Positions 1-8,141 of a stretch of 35,518 nucleotides of DNA are shown here, piece after piece. The stretch comes from a virus. Every line of letters begins with the position of its first letter. Positions within the stretch are counted from its first letter, which is position 1. Both the position numbers and the translations under genes were made by a program. Under the pieces are notes generated by a model. It did not search any database. It was not told the DNA's origin and saw only the letters and a list, made by a program, of their open reading frames with translations. The stretch covers positions 1 to 35,518 of IMG/VR virus record IMGVR_UViG_3300015373_000022; one strand, written 5' to 3'.

Positions 1-303
1 ACGGCTCCATTCGGATTAAATAAATGGCGGGAACTAATCACTGACGCAATGACCGGAGAAGTTGAAGATATGCCACTGACACAAGACGAGATTAACAAGA
101 TCGCGGAAGCTGTCTGGTCTTACAAGATCGACACTACGAATCCTGAAAGCAAGGTTGATCCACAGCCTGCTAGATTCCTGCTTCATCGAGCCTTTTTGAT
201 TGTAACCCAATATCTTGGGAGTTACGGAGGAAAGCCTATGGACACTTACCGTCCATCTTGGTTGAATCAAATCCTTACTAATACAAAGCCGAAGTCACAA
301 TGA
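1..303 (+). CDS. 3' end of a gene cut by the window edge; possible lysin C-terminus
   Basis: The frame is open from base 1 to the TGA at 301-303, so about 100 C-terminal residues are visible and the true start lies outside the window. ATGs at 49 and 70 exist, but the sequence before them is equally open. The visible part has a soluble helical look, with a segment starting PLTQDEINKIAEAVW followed by a conserved-looking ARFLLHRAF helix. Short helical C-terminal segments of this kind occur at the ends of actinophage lysins, and the next gene is a tiny membrane peptide, so a lysis gene is a reasonable guess. It could equally be a tail or hypothetical protein; no catalytic motif is visible. Confidence 0.55.
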   Translation, partial: TAPFGLNKWRELITDAMTGEVEDMPLTQDEINKIAEAVWSYKIDTTNPESKVDPQPARFLLHRAFLIVTQYLGSYGGKPMDTYRPSWLNQILTNTKPKSQ

Positions 304-377
304 CTCCCTGGATGTACATCCTGCTTGGGGCGATCGTAGCGGTTGTAGTGGTTCTGTGCTTAGTAGTGTTCCTTTAA
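300..377 (+). CDS. 25-aa single-span membrane peptide
   Basis: ATG at 300 overlaps the TGA of the preceding gene (ATGA), a standard translational coupling. The peptide is almost entirely one transmembrane helix (about residues 6-25), with a short MTPWM start and no C-terminal soluble part. Its position directly after a possible lysin makes a small holin-like or lysis accessory role conceivable, but nothing in the sequence proves it. It is too short for most gene callers. The overlap and the uninterrupted hydrophobic stretch are the evidence that it is real. Confidence 0.55.
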   Translation: MTPWMYILLGAIVAVVVVLCLVVFL

Positions 378-387
378 ATGAAAAAAG

Positions 388-532
388 GACAGACTAGGCA
401 TAGGACTATCGGCCTGTCAGTACGTCTTACACCGTAAGAGGCGTTTCTTGAAACCGGAAGTCCATTTAACTAAGCTTTGGCCCCCTGTAGGGCTACAGGA
501 AGTCGGAAAAACACCCTCTGACCAGGGGTTAC
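388..532 (+). other. structured non-coding region before the packaging genes
   Basis: This gap carries four successive possible hairpins: GACAG (388-392) with CTGTC (414-418); TCTTAC (425-430) with GTAAGA (434-439); GTTT (443-446) with AAAC (451-454); and CCTGTAG (484-490) with CTACAGG (493-499). A fifth, AAC/CCC with GGG/GTT, lies at about 510-530. It sits immediately upstream of the terminase gene cluster, where cos or pac sites often lie. A tRNA was considered and rejected because there is no T-loop. Candidate roles are a packaging site, a leader RNA or a small RNA; the sequence does not decide between them. Confidence 0.4.
483..492. repeat. dispersed motif, perfect copy (CCCTGTAGGG)
   Basis: A perfect copy in non-coding DNA, next to an inverted partial copy (CTACAGG at 493-499), so the two form a tight inverted repeat before the packaging genes. 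Confidence 0.75.
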
Positions 533-571
533 GTGGCGGAGCCAGGGCCGCTGAGGGACTTTAGTAAGAAC

Positions 572-787
572 ATGCATAAAAGATTTCAACTAGAGAGAGA
601 CGAAGATATCACTGGAGTTTCTGGAACTGGTGTAGTTGCAGAAGGGATTGAATTCAGTGATGGAGTAGTCTGTTTACATTGGATATCATCATGGCCTTCT
701 TCTATTGTTCATTACGATAGAGGCATGGATTCAGTTCAACATGTTCATGGTCATGATGGTAAAACACGTATTGTGTATTTAGACTAG
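572..787 (+). CDS. small conserved phage protein upstream of TerL
   Basis: A 71-aa protein with the pattern RFQLERDEDITGVSGTGVVAEG, then a VxLHW strand and a GHDGKTRIVYLD ending. I recognise the SGTGVVAEGxxFSDG pattern from many small actinophage proteins of unknown function. ATG at 572 begins where those homologues usually begin. A GTG at 533 in the same frame would add 13 residues. The stop TAG overlaps the GTG of TerL by one base (TAGTG), so the two are probably translated together. It is mostly beta and has no catalytic motif. Confidence 0.75.
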   Translation: MHKRFQLERDEDITGVSGTGVVAEGIEFSDGVVCLHWISSWPSSIVHYDRGMDSVQHVHGHDGKTRIVYLD

Positions 788-2286
788 TGGCGAGAAAACC
801 TCACATAGCTTCCCCGGTCGAGATTCTTACTGAACTAACTGAGGGAATTAAAAAACTAGCTCAGAACCCAACCATAGCAGCTTATAAACCTCTGCCTCAT
901 CAAGAACGTTTCCACAAATCTGAGAAGTCTGGTAAGCTTTTTATCGGAGGAAACAGAAGTGGTAAAACGGTCGGGGGAGGAACGGAGGCGGTTTTCTGGT
1001 TAACGGGAAAACATCCCTACCGTAAACTGAAACCGCCTCCGATACATGGACGTATAGTAGCCGTTGATTTTGACCAGGGTGTTGAAAAGATAGTCAAGCC
1101 AGAAGTCAGGAAGTGGGTTCCTCCCAGTATGTTGATTAACGGCAACTGGGAAGATAGCTATCAGAAACAACTGAGAACTCTCGTGTTATCGAATGGTTCA
1201 ACAGTTGAATTCATGAGTTATGACCAGGACGTAGAGAAGTTTGCAGGAACTAGCCGTGACTTCGTTTGGTTTGACGAGGAATGTCCTGAACCAATCTTCA
1301 ATGAATGTATGTTACGTCTTGTCGATGTTGCAGGTTCATGGTGGATGACAATGACACCATTGATTGATATGTCTTGGACTTTTGATAGAATTTATGATCC
1401 TTGGACAAAGAGTGACAAAACGTACGACGTTTTTGAGGTCGATACTACAGAGAACACCTATGTCTCAACAGACATACTTGAGCTTGCCCTTAAAGGACTA
1501 TCTGAAGGAGAAAGAGAAGCACGCAAGAGAGGGCATTACATTTCCCACACAGGACTTGTATATCGTCTTCGGTCCGCAAACTTACTCGATGATATTCTCA
1601 CAGACGTGGACAAGTGGCCCGAATATAAAGCAAATTGGGGACATTTCGCCATGCTCGATCACGGACTTAACAACCCGACGGCGATCCTCTTTGCAGCATT
1701 CGATAGAGAGGGACGTATCGTAGTATACGATGAGATTTACCAAAGTGGCAAGCTGGTTTATGAGAATGCCAGAGACTACCTACAGAGAGTTGAAGAACTT
1801 GGAGTCGGGCCGGTATATATCGTCGGAGACCCCTCAATTAGAAATCGTGATCCAATTACGGGAACCAGTATCCTTCAAGAGTACGCAGACTACGGTGTTT
1901 ACATTTCCCTTGGAAACAACGATATGCGAGGTGGAATCGCTAGAATTCAAAATAGACTCGAAAGGGAACTACTCTTTGTTACTGAACGATGTGAACATCT
2001 GCTCTGGGAGTTTCCTAGGTATAGATGGGATAAGTATGCCTCTTCTAGACTTGCACAAAGAAAAAATCCCAAAGAGATGCCAATGAAGAAAGATGACCAC
2101 GCTCTAGATGCTTTGAGATATGGAGTGGCAAGTAGACCAGCGCTAGATAACGAAGTTGACATGCCTGTAGGGAATGTGCTTAACTTGGTCAACGCACTAT
2201 CCAGCGAAATGCCAGATTATGCTTGGGCATTGGCAACCGAAGATAAACATAGAAATCAATACGATGAACAGCTTGGAATCTACTAA
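787..2286 (+). CDS. terL: terminase large subunit
   Basis: The 499-aa DNA packaging motor. The N-terminal ATPase has Walker A GGNRSGKT at residues 54-61 and Walker B VWFDEE at 160-165. The C-terminal RNase H-like nuclease has acidic residues Asp291 (LDHG), Asp349 (GDPS) and Asp437 in DDHALDALRYG. Length and motif order match the TerL family. The start is GTG, coupled to the preceding stop as TAGTG, with no clear Shine-Dalgarno. The stop TAA overlaps the next ATG by one base. No small terminase subunit is obvious next to it; the 71-aa protein upstream does not look like one. Confidence 0.95.
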   Translation: MARKPHIASPVEILTELTEGIKKLAQNPTIAAYKPLPHQERFHKSEKSGKLFIGGNRSGKTVGGGTEAVFWLTGKHPYRKLKPPPIHGRIVAVDFDQGVEKIVKPEVRKWVPPSMLINGNWEDSYQKQLRTLVLSNGSTVEFMSYDQDVEKFAGTSRDFVWFDEECPEPIFNECMLRLVDVAGSWWMTMTPLIDMSWTFDRIYDPWTKSDKTYDVFEVDTTENTYVSTDILELALKGLSEGEREARKRGHYISHTGLVYRLRSANLLDDILTDVDKWPEYKANWGHFAMLDHGLNNPTAILFAAFDREGRIVVYDEIYQSGKLVYENARDYLQRVEELGVGPVYIVGDPSIRNRDPITGTSILQEYADYGVYISLGNNDMRGGIARIQNRLERELLFVTERCEHLLWEFPRYRWDKYASSRLAQRKNPKEMPMKKDDHALDALRYGVASRPALDNEVDMPVGNVLNLVNALSSEMPDYAWALATEDKHRNQYDEQLGIY

Positions 2287-2663
2287 TGGCTAGAGGAATT
2301 ACAGTTGCAAAGCCAATAATGTTTCCAGCGTGTTGCATCTCCTGTGGGACAATAGAATTATCAGGTCGTTGGTTCGTAGACCTAGGAATCGATATAGACG
2401 AAAAATTTGATGCGATGCCTGATGGGGTAGTCTATCTTTGTTCAGTCTGTGTAAAGGAACATATCCGCATACTGATGCAAATTGTAGAGGAACAGGAAAT
2501 GGGGTTAGATCGTGTCCGATTCGACAGAAACCGAACTGATCCCCTTTTTGATGAGTACCGTGAAATCCTTGATGGAATCGAATCAACGGCTGACTCAGAC
2601 GATTCAGATGATAGCGAGACAGAAAAACGTCCCAGTGGTCTTTCAGCAACATTTGGAGGCTGA
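2286..2663 (+). CDS. small zinc-ribbon-like protein with acidic tail
   Basis: A 125-aa protein coupled to TerL by TAATG. Two Cys pairs (Cys17 and Cys20 in CCISCG, Cys52 and Cys55 in LCSVC) could bind zinc. The second half is acidic and rich in Ser and Asp (ADSDDSDDSETE). It lies between TerL and the portal. Its last ~150 bases are overlapped by another open frame starting at 2512. The function is unknown; a packaging accessory or DNA-binding role is only a guess from the zinc ribbon and the position. Confidence 0.7.
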   Translation: MARGITVAKPIMFPACCISCGTIELSGRWFVDLGIDIDEKFDAMPDGVVYLCSVCVKEHIRILMQIVEEQEMGLDRVRFDRNRTDPLFDEYREILDGIESTADSDDSDDSETEKRPSGLSATFGG

Positions 2664-2847
2664 TGAAGATAAGATTTACACAACCGATGAGACAGAGGAC
2701 GAAGCATTACTCGTCGTAACGGAATATGGGGATATTAAGTTCTATGACGAGGAAGTAACGAGTGAATTGTCAGAATTATTTGGAGAGGTAGAGAGTGGCA
2801 ACAACGAGTACGAGCACGACGAGCAAGAGCAGCACATCGACCACTGA
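2512..2847 (+). CDS. acidic hypothetical protein overlapping both neighbours
   Basis: A 111-aa frame starting GTG at 2512 (ATG at 2551 is an alternative). It overlaps the upstream gene by 152 bases and the downstream gene by 53. It is the only frame that fills the gap 2664-2794. Its product looks like a real acidic soluble protein (ETEDEALLVVTEYGDIKFYDEE). The three genes from 2286 to 3250 use all three frames in turn, each shifted +1 from the last. It might be an independent gene, or the second half of a frameshifted version of the 2286 gene. The function is unknown. Confidence 0.5.
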   Translation: MSDSTETELIPFLMSTVKSLMESNQRLTQTIQMIARQKNVPVVFQQHLEADEDKIYTTDETEDEALLVVTEYGDIKFYDEEVTSELSELFGEVESGNNEYEHDEQEQHIDH

Positions 2848-3250
2848 GAGTTCAGTTGATAAGATGCTGGCGGAATACGTTCCTCCTGCTGGATCAGCAG
2901 AGGAAGTTAAACTTACCGCAGCAGATTTTAAGACCAGTGATGACGCTCAGATTGCTTTCCTTGAGGAAAGAATTGATGAGGACGTTTTCGCTCAGGTCGT
3001 GAATAAGTACGGAAAGCCTTCTAACAGATCAGAAGTTTCCCGTGACCGACTTGACAGGTCTTATGAGCGCGATCTTCCAAAGTGGGCTTTTGATCCTCCC
3101 GAAGGAGCAGGTCTTACTGTTAAGGAACAGATCGCAGCACTTGAAGCCGAACAAAAGGAGGCAGAAGAAGCAGCAAAAGAAGAAACAGATACATCATCTA
3201 CAACTCCCCCTGGAAGTTCAACTTCTAGTTCCTCAACTAGCTCAAGCTAG
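2795..3250 (+). CDS. hypothetical protein with Ser/Thr-rich ends
   Basis: A 151-aa protein starting GTG at 2795 behind a good ribosome site (GGAGAGG about 7 bases upstream). Both ends are low-complexity Ser/Thr (MATTSTSTTSKSSTSTTESS at the start, a Ser/Thr run at the end). They flank a folded middle with acidic helices (KTSDDAQIAFLEERIDED) and a coiled-coil-like EAEQKEAEEAAKEE segment. The position between terminase and portal suggests a head-assembly or packaging accessory. I do not recognise the family. Confidence 0.7.
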   Translation: MATTSTSTTSKSSTSTTESSVDKMLAEYVPPAGSAEEVKLTAADFKTSDDAQIAFLEERIDEDVFAQVVNKYGKPSNRSEVSRDRLDRSYERDLPKWAFDPPEGAGLTVKEQIAALEAEQKEAEEAAKEETDTSSTTPPGSSTSSSSTSSS

Positions 3251-3256
3251 TTGAAC

Positions 3257-3314
3257 GGGGGATAAATAAACGCTGTCCGCCGCCCCGGTGACACTGTTCC
3301 CTCATTTATCCCCC
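3257..3314 (+). repeat. 11-bp perfect inverted repeat in an intergenic gap
   Basis: GGGGGATAAAT at 3257-3267 is exactly complementary to ATTTATCCCCC at 3304-3314, with a GC-rich 36-base loop. It fills the gap between the 151-aa gene and the 56-aa gene and ends 9 bases before the latter's ATG. No T-tract follows, so it is not a classic terminator. It could be a translational control stem, an RNA-processing site or a protein-binding site. Confidence 0.7.
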
Positions 3315-3323
3315 ATAACTTCT

Positions 3324-3494
3324 ATGAGCACAGCACACCCAGGTTTTCAAGCTGTGGCAGCTAAAATAGCTGCTAAAAATAAAGTTTCTAAAGCAAGAGC
3401 TTCTGCCATTCTTGCTGCTTCATCAAGAAACGCATCTAAGGCAGCTAAAGCGAAGAACCCTAGACTAAAGAAGGTCTCTGGTGGCAACCGCTGA
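3324..3494 (+). CDS. small basic Lys/Ala-rich protein
   Basis: A 56-aa basic protein with the pattern HPGFQAVAAKIAAK, ASAILAASSRNAS and a KNPRLKKV ending. I recall this arrangement (xxHPGFxxVxxxIA ... AAKxxNPRLxxV) from small phage proteins of unknown function near structural genes. ATG at 3324 begins the conserved part; a GTG at 3288 would place the start inside the upstream hairpin loop. There is no clear Shine-Dalgarno. The 3' end overlaps the portal gene by 14 bases. The charge and helix pattern would allow DNA binding. Confidence 0.65.
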   Translation: MSTAHPGFQAVAAKIAAKNKVSKARASAILAASSRNASKAAKAKNPRLKKVSGGNR

Positions 3495-5661
3495 CGAATC
3501 ACTTATCAGCAAATGGGAACTGAAATTTAAAGCTTGTGCTCAACAACGGGTTAACTTTGAGAAGCAATGGCACGCTAATCTGGCTTTCTACTTCGGTAGA
3601 CAATGGATACAAGTACAAAACATTTCAGTCACTGGATCAAATGTCATTGGCTTTGCGATATCTGACCCACGACCTTCCGAAAGGTGGCGTGTTCGCCATG
3701 TATCCAATAAAATTAAGCGCATCATTCGAACCGAGATTACTAAACTAACTAAAGAAGAACCACAATTCTATACAGTTCCAGCTTCTACGGAGGAGAGTGA
3801 TCGTGCAGCTGCGTTGGCGGCTGATTCTATCTCTGATTTTCTTCTACACTCTCGTTATTTTAATATTACTAGAGGCCAAGCAACTTTTTGGGTAAGCGTC
3901 TGTGGCACCGGATACATTAAGACCTTCTATGATGAAACTAAGAAGGACGTAGACGGTAAACAGGGTAAGATCATTTACGAAGCTGTATCTCCATTCCATG
4001 TATTTGTTCCGTGGTTACAGGTTCAGGACATTGAAGATCAACCTTTCGTCTTTAACTGTAAGGCAGTAGATAAAGACATTGTTCAGGATTTCTACGGTAA
4101 ATCCCTAGAAGGTTCTAAGGATGTAGCTAAGGATATTCTAGAATCTCGTTTCCTGACTTCACTAGGTATCAAGACTGATCCCAGTAAGGAATTGAAACAG
4201 GCTTACGTTAAAGAAGTTTGGGTTAAGCCTTGTAAAGAATTCCCTAAGGGAGTGATGTTCGTTTACGCCGAGAACAAACTCCTGTACATGTATCAACCAA
4301 CTCCTGCTCCTATTGAGCAACCTACTTTAAATCCACAACCTCCTACTGTTACTCCACCTGTAGGGGGAGGAAATGAATATGCTATGGGGAATAATCCAGA
4401 TGCCGGAATGGGAATGGATTTATCCCAGCTTGGATTACAGAATCCAGAAGCATTCGGAATGCAATCTCCGGCACAAACAACGGAATATCCGTACCAACAT
4501 GGGGAATTCCCGTTTGCGAAGATCGATCATATCCCCGCTGGAAGATATTACGCTCAATCGACTATAGATGACTTAATGTCAATCCAGAAGGATTATAACC
4601 GAACTAGATCGGTTATGAAAGAGGCAGCTAATATTGCAGGGAAGCCTCAATGGTGGATGACCAAAGGTAGCTATGACGTAGCCAAACATACTTCCGAACC
4701 AGGGATTATCCTCCAAGTAAATCCCGGTATGGAAGGGCCGCAGCCGCTTCAGCAACCTGAGCTTCCTCAGCAAGTCAAAGACGAACTCGATATCGCTATT
4801 CGTGATATGGACGATATCTCTGGCCAGTTCGAAATTGCTAAGGGAAGAACCCCTCCCGGTGTTGAAGCGGCTTCGGCCATTGCTTATCTTCAAGAAGAAA
4901 ATGACACTATTCTCTATCACACTGTGGCTTCCATCGAAGCTGCTATCCAAAAGATTGGAATTCAATCTCTGTCTCTCGTCCATGAATTCTGGACAGAAGA
5001 TAGGGTTGTTAGAGCTACATCTCAAAACTCCTATTTCGAAGCCAGAATCTTTAAGGGAGCTGACCTTAATCCGTTCATGGATTTTAGGGTCGAATCTGAA
5101 TCAGTGGCTCCCAGATCAAAAGCTGCCAAACAAGCCTTCATAACTGAGTTGCTTAAGACAGGTGCATTGCCTATGGATAAGGCTATGCGCTACCTACAGA
5201 TGAATGAAACTAACAAACTCTATGAAGAAATGATGGTAGATTCTCGTCATGCTCAGCGTGAAAACTACATGATGAGTAAAGGACAACCACTCTACAAAGA
5301 TTCAACTGAGATGGACCCGAACGATCCTATGGGACAAAGGAGATTGCCTAGAACTGAGATTATGAAGGACGATCAAGGTAAAGAGATTGTTCAAAAGGGA
5401 CAACCTGTGATGCGTCCAGTAACAATTAATGACTTTGACAATCATCCAGTTCATGTTATGGAACATGAAAATTACATGAAATCTCAGGAATATGAATTGC
5501 TTTCTCCTGAAGTTCAACAGATTTTCTTGGATCACCTACAGGAACACAAGCAAGAGATTTATCAGGAGACAATGGCTCAGCAACAGCTAGGGCTACAACC
5601 TGAGGGTGGTCAAACTCCATCTTCTACGCAACAACAAGAAAGTGCTCCCGCAAGTGGATAA
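3481..5661 (+). CDS. portal protein
   Basis: The 726-aa dodecameric channel through which DNA enters and leaves the head. Supporting features are its position after TerL and before scaffold and capsid, its size (typical of podovirus portals), and the regions FGRQWIQVQ near the N-terminus, VSPFHVFVPW, and the long helical GRTPPGVEAASAIAYLQEEND segment. A Pro/Gln/Met-rich insert (about residues 272-345) and a Gln-rich C-terminus are low complexity. The start is GTG at 3481 with GAAGG six bases upstream. The last bases overlap the scaffold gene. Confidence 0.9.
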   Translation: MATADESLISKWELKFKACAQQRVNFEKQWHANLAFYFGRQWIQVQNISVTGSNVIGFAISDPRPSERWRVRHVSNKIKRIIRTEITKLTKEEPQFYTVPASTEESDRAAALAADSISDFLLHSRYFNITRGQATFWVSVCGTGYIKTFYDETKKDVDGKQGKIIYEAVSPFHVFVPWLQVQDIEDQPFVFNCKAVDKDIVQDFYGKSLEGSKDVAKDILESRFLTSLGIKTDPSKELKQAYVKEVWVKPCKEFPKGVMFVYAENKLLYMYQPTPAPIEQPTLNPQPPTVTPPVGGGNEYAMGNNPDAGMGMDLSQLGLQNPEAFGMQSPAQTTEYPYQHGEFPFAKIDHIPAGRYYAQSTIDDLMSIQKDYNRTRSVMKEAANIAGKPQWWMTKGSYDVAKHTSEPGIILQVNPGMEGPQPLQQPELPQQVKDELDIAIRDMDDISGQFEIAKGRTPPGVEAASAIAYLQEENDTILYHTVASIEAAIQKIGIQSLSLVHEFWTEDRVVRATSQNSYFEARIFKGADLNPFMDFRVESESVAPRSKAAKQAFITELLKTGALPMDKAMRYLQMNETNKLYEEMMVDSRHAQRENYMMSKGQPLYKDSTEMDPNDPMGQRRLPRTEIMKDDQGKEIVQKGQPVMRPVTINDFDNHPVHVMEHENYMKSQEYELLSPEVQQIFLDHLQEHKQEIYQETMAQQQLGLQPEGGQTPSSTQQQESAPASG

Positions 5662-6478
5662 CATTCAGTTTGGTGGTGGAGCAGATGATAACGGTGATTC
5701 CGCTTCCCTGGAAACAGATACTAGTCAGCTTTATCATGGATTCCTCAATGACATTCCTGAGCAAGATCGGGAAATCGTAGCGAGGTATGCAAAGAACTGG
5801 GACGGCAACGTTACTAAGCAGTTCCAGAAAATCCATGAAGGTTACAAGCCCTACAAAGAACTAGGTGATCTACAGCGTTTGCAGATCGCTAATGAGTTCT
5901 TCAATAGATTTGAAACCAATCCTCTCGAAGTTTATCAAATCTTCAAGCAGGGTTTGGCAGAACAATACGGAGAGGATTTCGAGAACGAAATGTATACACA
6001 AGATGAAGACGATCAAGAATTTGAAGAAGATGATGATGAAGAATATGATGACGATGAATATGAGGAAGTCGATCTACCAGATTCAGTTGTAGAGTTTCTT
6101 GAGGGAATCGGAGCATCTGTCCAAGACTTGGTTGATTGGAAATCATCCCAAGAAAGTCAGGCACAAGAAGCTTATGAAAATGAGCAACTTGACAATATGC
6201 TCACGGAGATGCATAATACTCTCCTCAAAGGATACAAGCTCGATGAGGATGACGACGATTGGTTGCTCATCCAAATGAGTAAAGGGAGAGAACCAGCCGA
6301 AGCCGCTCAGGCATGGGTTAATAAGTTTGGCGGTCAACAGTCTGCATCGCGTCCTGTAGCCAGAATTCTTTCTGGGCAGGGTGGCGTTCCAAACGACCAG
6401 GTTGATTTATCTAAACTAAGAGGAACAGATCGCAGGTCTGCGGTCGCAGCACTTTTAGAACAAGCTAACAGGGAGTAA
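5654..6478 (+). CDS. capsid scaffolding protein
   Basis: A 274-aa acidic, helical protein immediately before the major capsid gene, the classic scaffold position. It has a strongly acidic tract in the middle (EEDDDEEYDDDEYEE) and a basic C-terminal helix (KLRGTDRRSAVAALLEQANR) like the capsid-binding end of known scaffolds. I chose GTG at 5654, which overlaps the portal stop by eight bases (GTGGATAA). An earlier GTG at 5606 would add 16 residues of unlikely composition. No protease motif is visible, so maturation cleavage would need another enzyme. Confidence 0.8.
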   Translation: MDNIQFGGGADDNGDSASLETDTSQLYHGFLNDIPEQDREIVARYAKNWDGNVTKQFQKIHEGYKPYKELGDLQRLQIANEFFNRFETNPLEVYQIFKQGLAEQYGEDFENEMYTQDEDDQEFEEDDDEEYDDDEYEEVDLPDSVVEFLEGIGASVQDLVDWKSSQESQAQEAYENEQLDNMLTEMHNTLLKGYKLDEDDDDWLLIQMSKGREPAEAAQAWVNKFGGQQSASRPVARILSGQGGVPNDQVDLSKLRGTDRRSAVAALLEQANRE

Positions 6479-6498
6479 TCCCGAAAGGATAAATCAAA

Positions 6499-7698
6499 AT
6501 GCCAGGTGCAGACCTGACTACCGTTAATGGTATTCTCAAAGAAGTTTACGAAGGCGGAATTAACAACCAGCTTTCGGAAGAACGAGTTACCATCAAGAGA
6601 ATTGAGCAGACAGCCGAAGGTACAAGTACTGACGCTGTTGGCGGTAAGTACGTTGTTTTCCCTGTTCGTATTTCTCGTAACGCTGGTATCAGCTATCGTG
6701 CAGAGAATACGGCGCTTGCTCCTGCTGGTAACCAGGGATTGAAGTCAGCGCAAGAAAACCTGCGATATGGTTATGGTCGCGTTCGACTGACTGGTCAACT
6801 TATTGATCTTGCTGCATCTAAGCCACAAGCATTTGCTAACGCAATGGATGTGGAAATGGATGGCCTTAAGAATGATATCGCTCGTGATGAGAACGTCATT
6901 GCTTATGGTCATATTGATGGTGCGGTAGCCTCTGGAATTCGTTCCAAAGTTGCTTCAATTGCAGGTCAGGTTGTTACTGTAGATTCAACCAACCTTCTTG
7001 AAGTTGGTATGGTTGTTGATTTTGTTAACGCAGGAACTCCTGTCGCTGGTGGTACTGCCGTTACTATCACTGCAATTAACACACCTACTACTTTTACAGT
7101 TGGTGGTACTGCTCCTACAACTGTTGCTGGTAACTACGTGGTTCGTACTGGTGACTGGGATAAAGAGCCGCATGGTCTTAACAAGATTGTGTCTGCTACT
7201 GGTGCTTTGCACGGTCTTGATCCAGCTACTACTGGTGTTTGGAAGTCCACTCAAGATACCACTACTGCTACGTTGACCGAAATTGCAATGGTTACGAACT
7301 GTGACGCAGTTCGTCGTGCAGGTGGAACTTCCGGCCCGTCAGTTATCTTTGCATCATTCGGTGTGCGTCGTGCGTATTTCTCTTTGATGCAGCAACTCCG
7401 TCGTTACATCGCTCCAAAGGAATGGACTGGTGGACTTATCGGACTCGCCTTTAACTACGGGAAAGAGATTCCTGTTGTTGAAGATCGTGACTGTCCCGAT
7501 AAGAACATGTTTGGACTCAAGGAGTCTGAACTTAAGATTTGGCGTGATGAGCGCTGGCACTGGGAACAGAAGGATCATTCCATTCTCAAGTGGGTTACGG
7601 ATTATGATGCATACGAAGCGCTGATGAAGCAGTATTGGCAGCTTGGTACGCACACTCGTAATGCTCACTGGAGGATGTCGAATATCACTGAGGTTTAA
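6499..7698 (+). CDS. major capsid protein, HK97 fold
   Basis: A 399-aa protein following the scaffold, behind AAAGGA nine bases upstream of its ATG. Size, position, and the helix-rich start with Gly-rich loops fit an HK97-type capsid. Residues about 157-217 (GQVVTVDSTNLLEVGMVVDF and the Thr-rich strands after it) look like an added beta domain, which would project from the capsid surface. The C-terminal part contains the typical WHWEQKDHSILKWVTDYDAYE region. A strong hairpin terminator follows, as is common after capsid genes. Confidence 0.9.
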   Translation: MPGADLTTVNGILKEVYEGGINNQLSEERVTIKRIEQTAEGTSTDAVGGKYVVFPVRISRNAGISYRAENTALAPAGNQGLKSAQENLRYGYGRVRLTGQLIDLAASKPQAFANAMDVEMDGLKNDIARDENVIAYGHIDGAVASGIRSKVASIAGQVVTVDSTNLLEVGMVVDFVNAGTPVAGGTAVTITAINTPTTFTVGGTAPTTVAGNYVVRTGDWDKEPHGLNKIVSATGALHGLDPATTGVWKSTQDTTTATLTEIAMVTNCDAVRRAGGTSGPSVIFASFGVRRAYFSLMQQLRRYIAPKEWTGGLIGLAFNYGKEIPVVEDRDCPDKNMFGLKESELKIWRDERWHWEQKDHSILKWVTDYDAYEALMKQYWQLGTHTRNAHWRMSNITEV

Positions 7699-7745
7699 TC
7701 CTCCCTTCCTGAAGATTTCATTAATCTCCGAGGAAGCGGAGAGGG

Positions 7746-7780
7746 AAGGGGAGTGCGTTTGCACTCCCCTTCTTTTATAT
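7746..7780 (+). terminator. Rho-independent terminator after the capsid gene
   Basis: AAGGGGAGTGC (7746-7756) pairs perfectly with GCACTCCCCTT (7761-7771) around a GTTT loop and is followed by CTTTTATAT. A smaller stem, CTCCG with CGGAG, lies just upstream. It is 48 bases after the capsid stop and just ahead of the next gene's ribosome site. It would trim or attenuate the long virion transcript. Confidence 0.88.
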
Positions 7781-7790
7781 TGGAGGTAAA

Positions 7791-8138
7791 GTGGCATTAG
7801 AACATTCGATCGAAATAAGAGGATTACAGCAAAACTTCGTTACTCCCTTCGGTGGTAATCTTTACTCTGCTGATAGAATTGATTTCCAGCTTGTAGGAAA
7901 CTGGACTGGAACTGTTAAATTTGAATGTAGCTTAGACGGAGAGAATTGGGTTCCTATTGGCGCCTATCCAATTGGAACCGGCGGGGGTCATGGAAATGAA
8001 AGTGCTGTAACTGAATCTACTGGTCCTGGATTTTTTGCAATTCCTGGGCATCCTTTTCATTTTAGACTTAACTGTGGCTCCCCATTTGTAGGGAATGGGG
8101 AAGTAATTTTTGACTTGATTCAAGACAAGCAATCATGA
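7791..8138 (+). CDS. probable virion surface or head-tail accessory beta protein
   Basis: A 115-aa protein starting GTG at 7791 with a perfect GGAGG five bases upstream. It is mostly beta strands. The motif VGNWTGTVKFECSLDGENWVP (strand, turn, strand, ending in DGxxW) is common in phage decoration and fibre-base proteins. Its position right after the capsid terminator fits a capsid decoration or head-fibre role. It has no signal peptide or catalytic residues. The exact family is not recognised. Confidence 0.7.
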   Translation: MALEHSIEIRGLQQNFVTPFGGNLYSADRIDFQLVGNWTGTVKFECSLDGENWVPIGAYPIGTGGGHGNESAVTESTGPGFFAIPGHPFHFRLNCGSPFVGNGEVIFDLIQDKQS

Positions 8139-8141
8139 CAA

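Noticed and set aside
378-437. 19-codon frame starting ATG 378
   Set aside because: No ribosome site or coupling to the next gene and no protein-like pattern; it overlaps a structured region.
400-465. Possible tRNA: GGACT at 403-407 can pair with AGTCC at 459-463, with a hairpin TCTTAC/GTAAGA between
   Set aside because: No T-loop (TTCGANT) or proper anticodon stem-loop at the right spacing, and the acceptor pairing fails after five bases.
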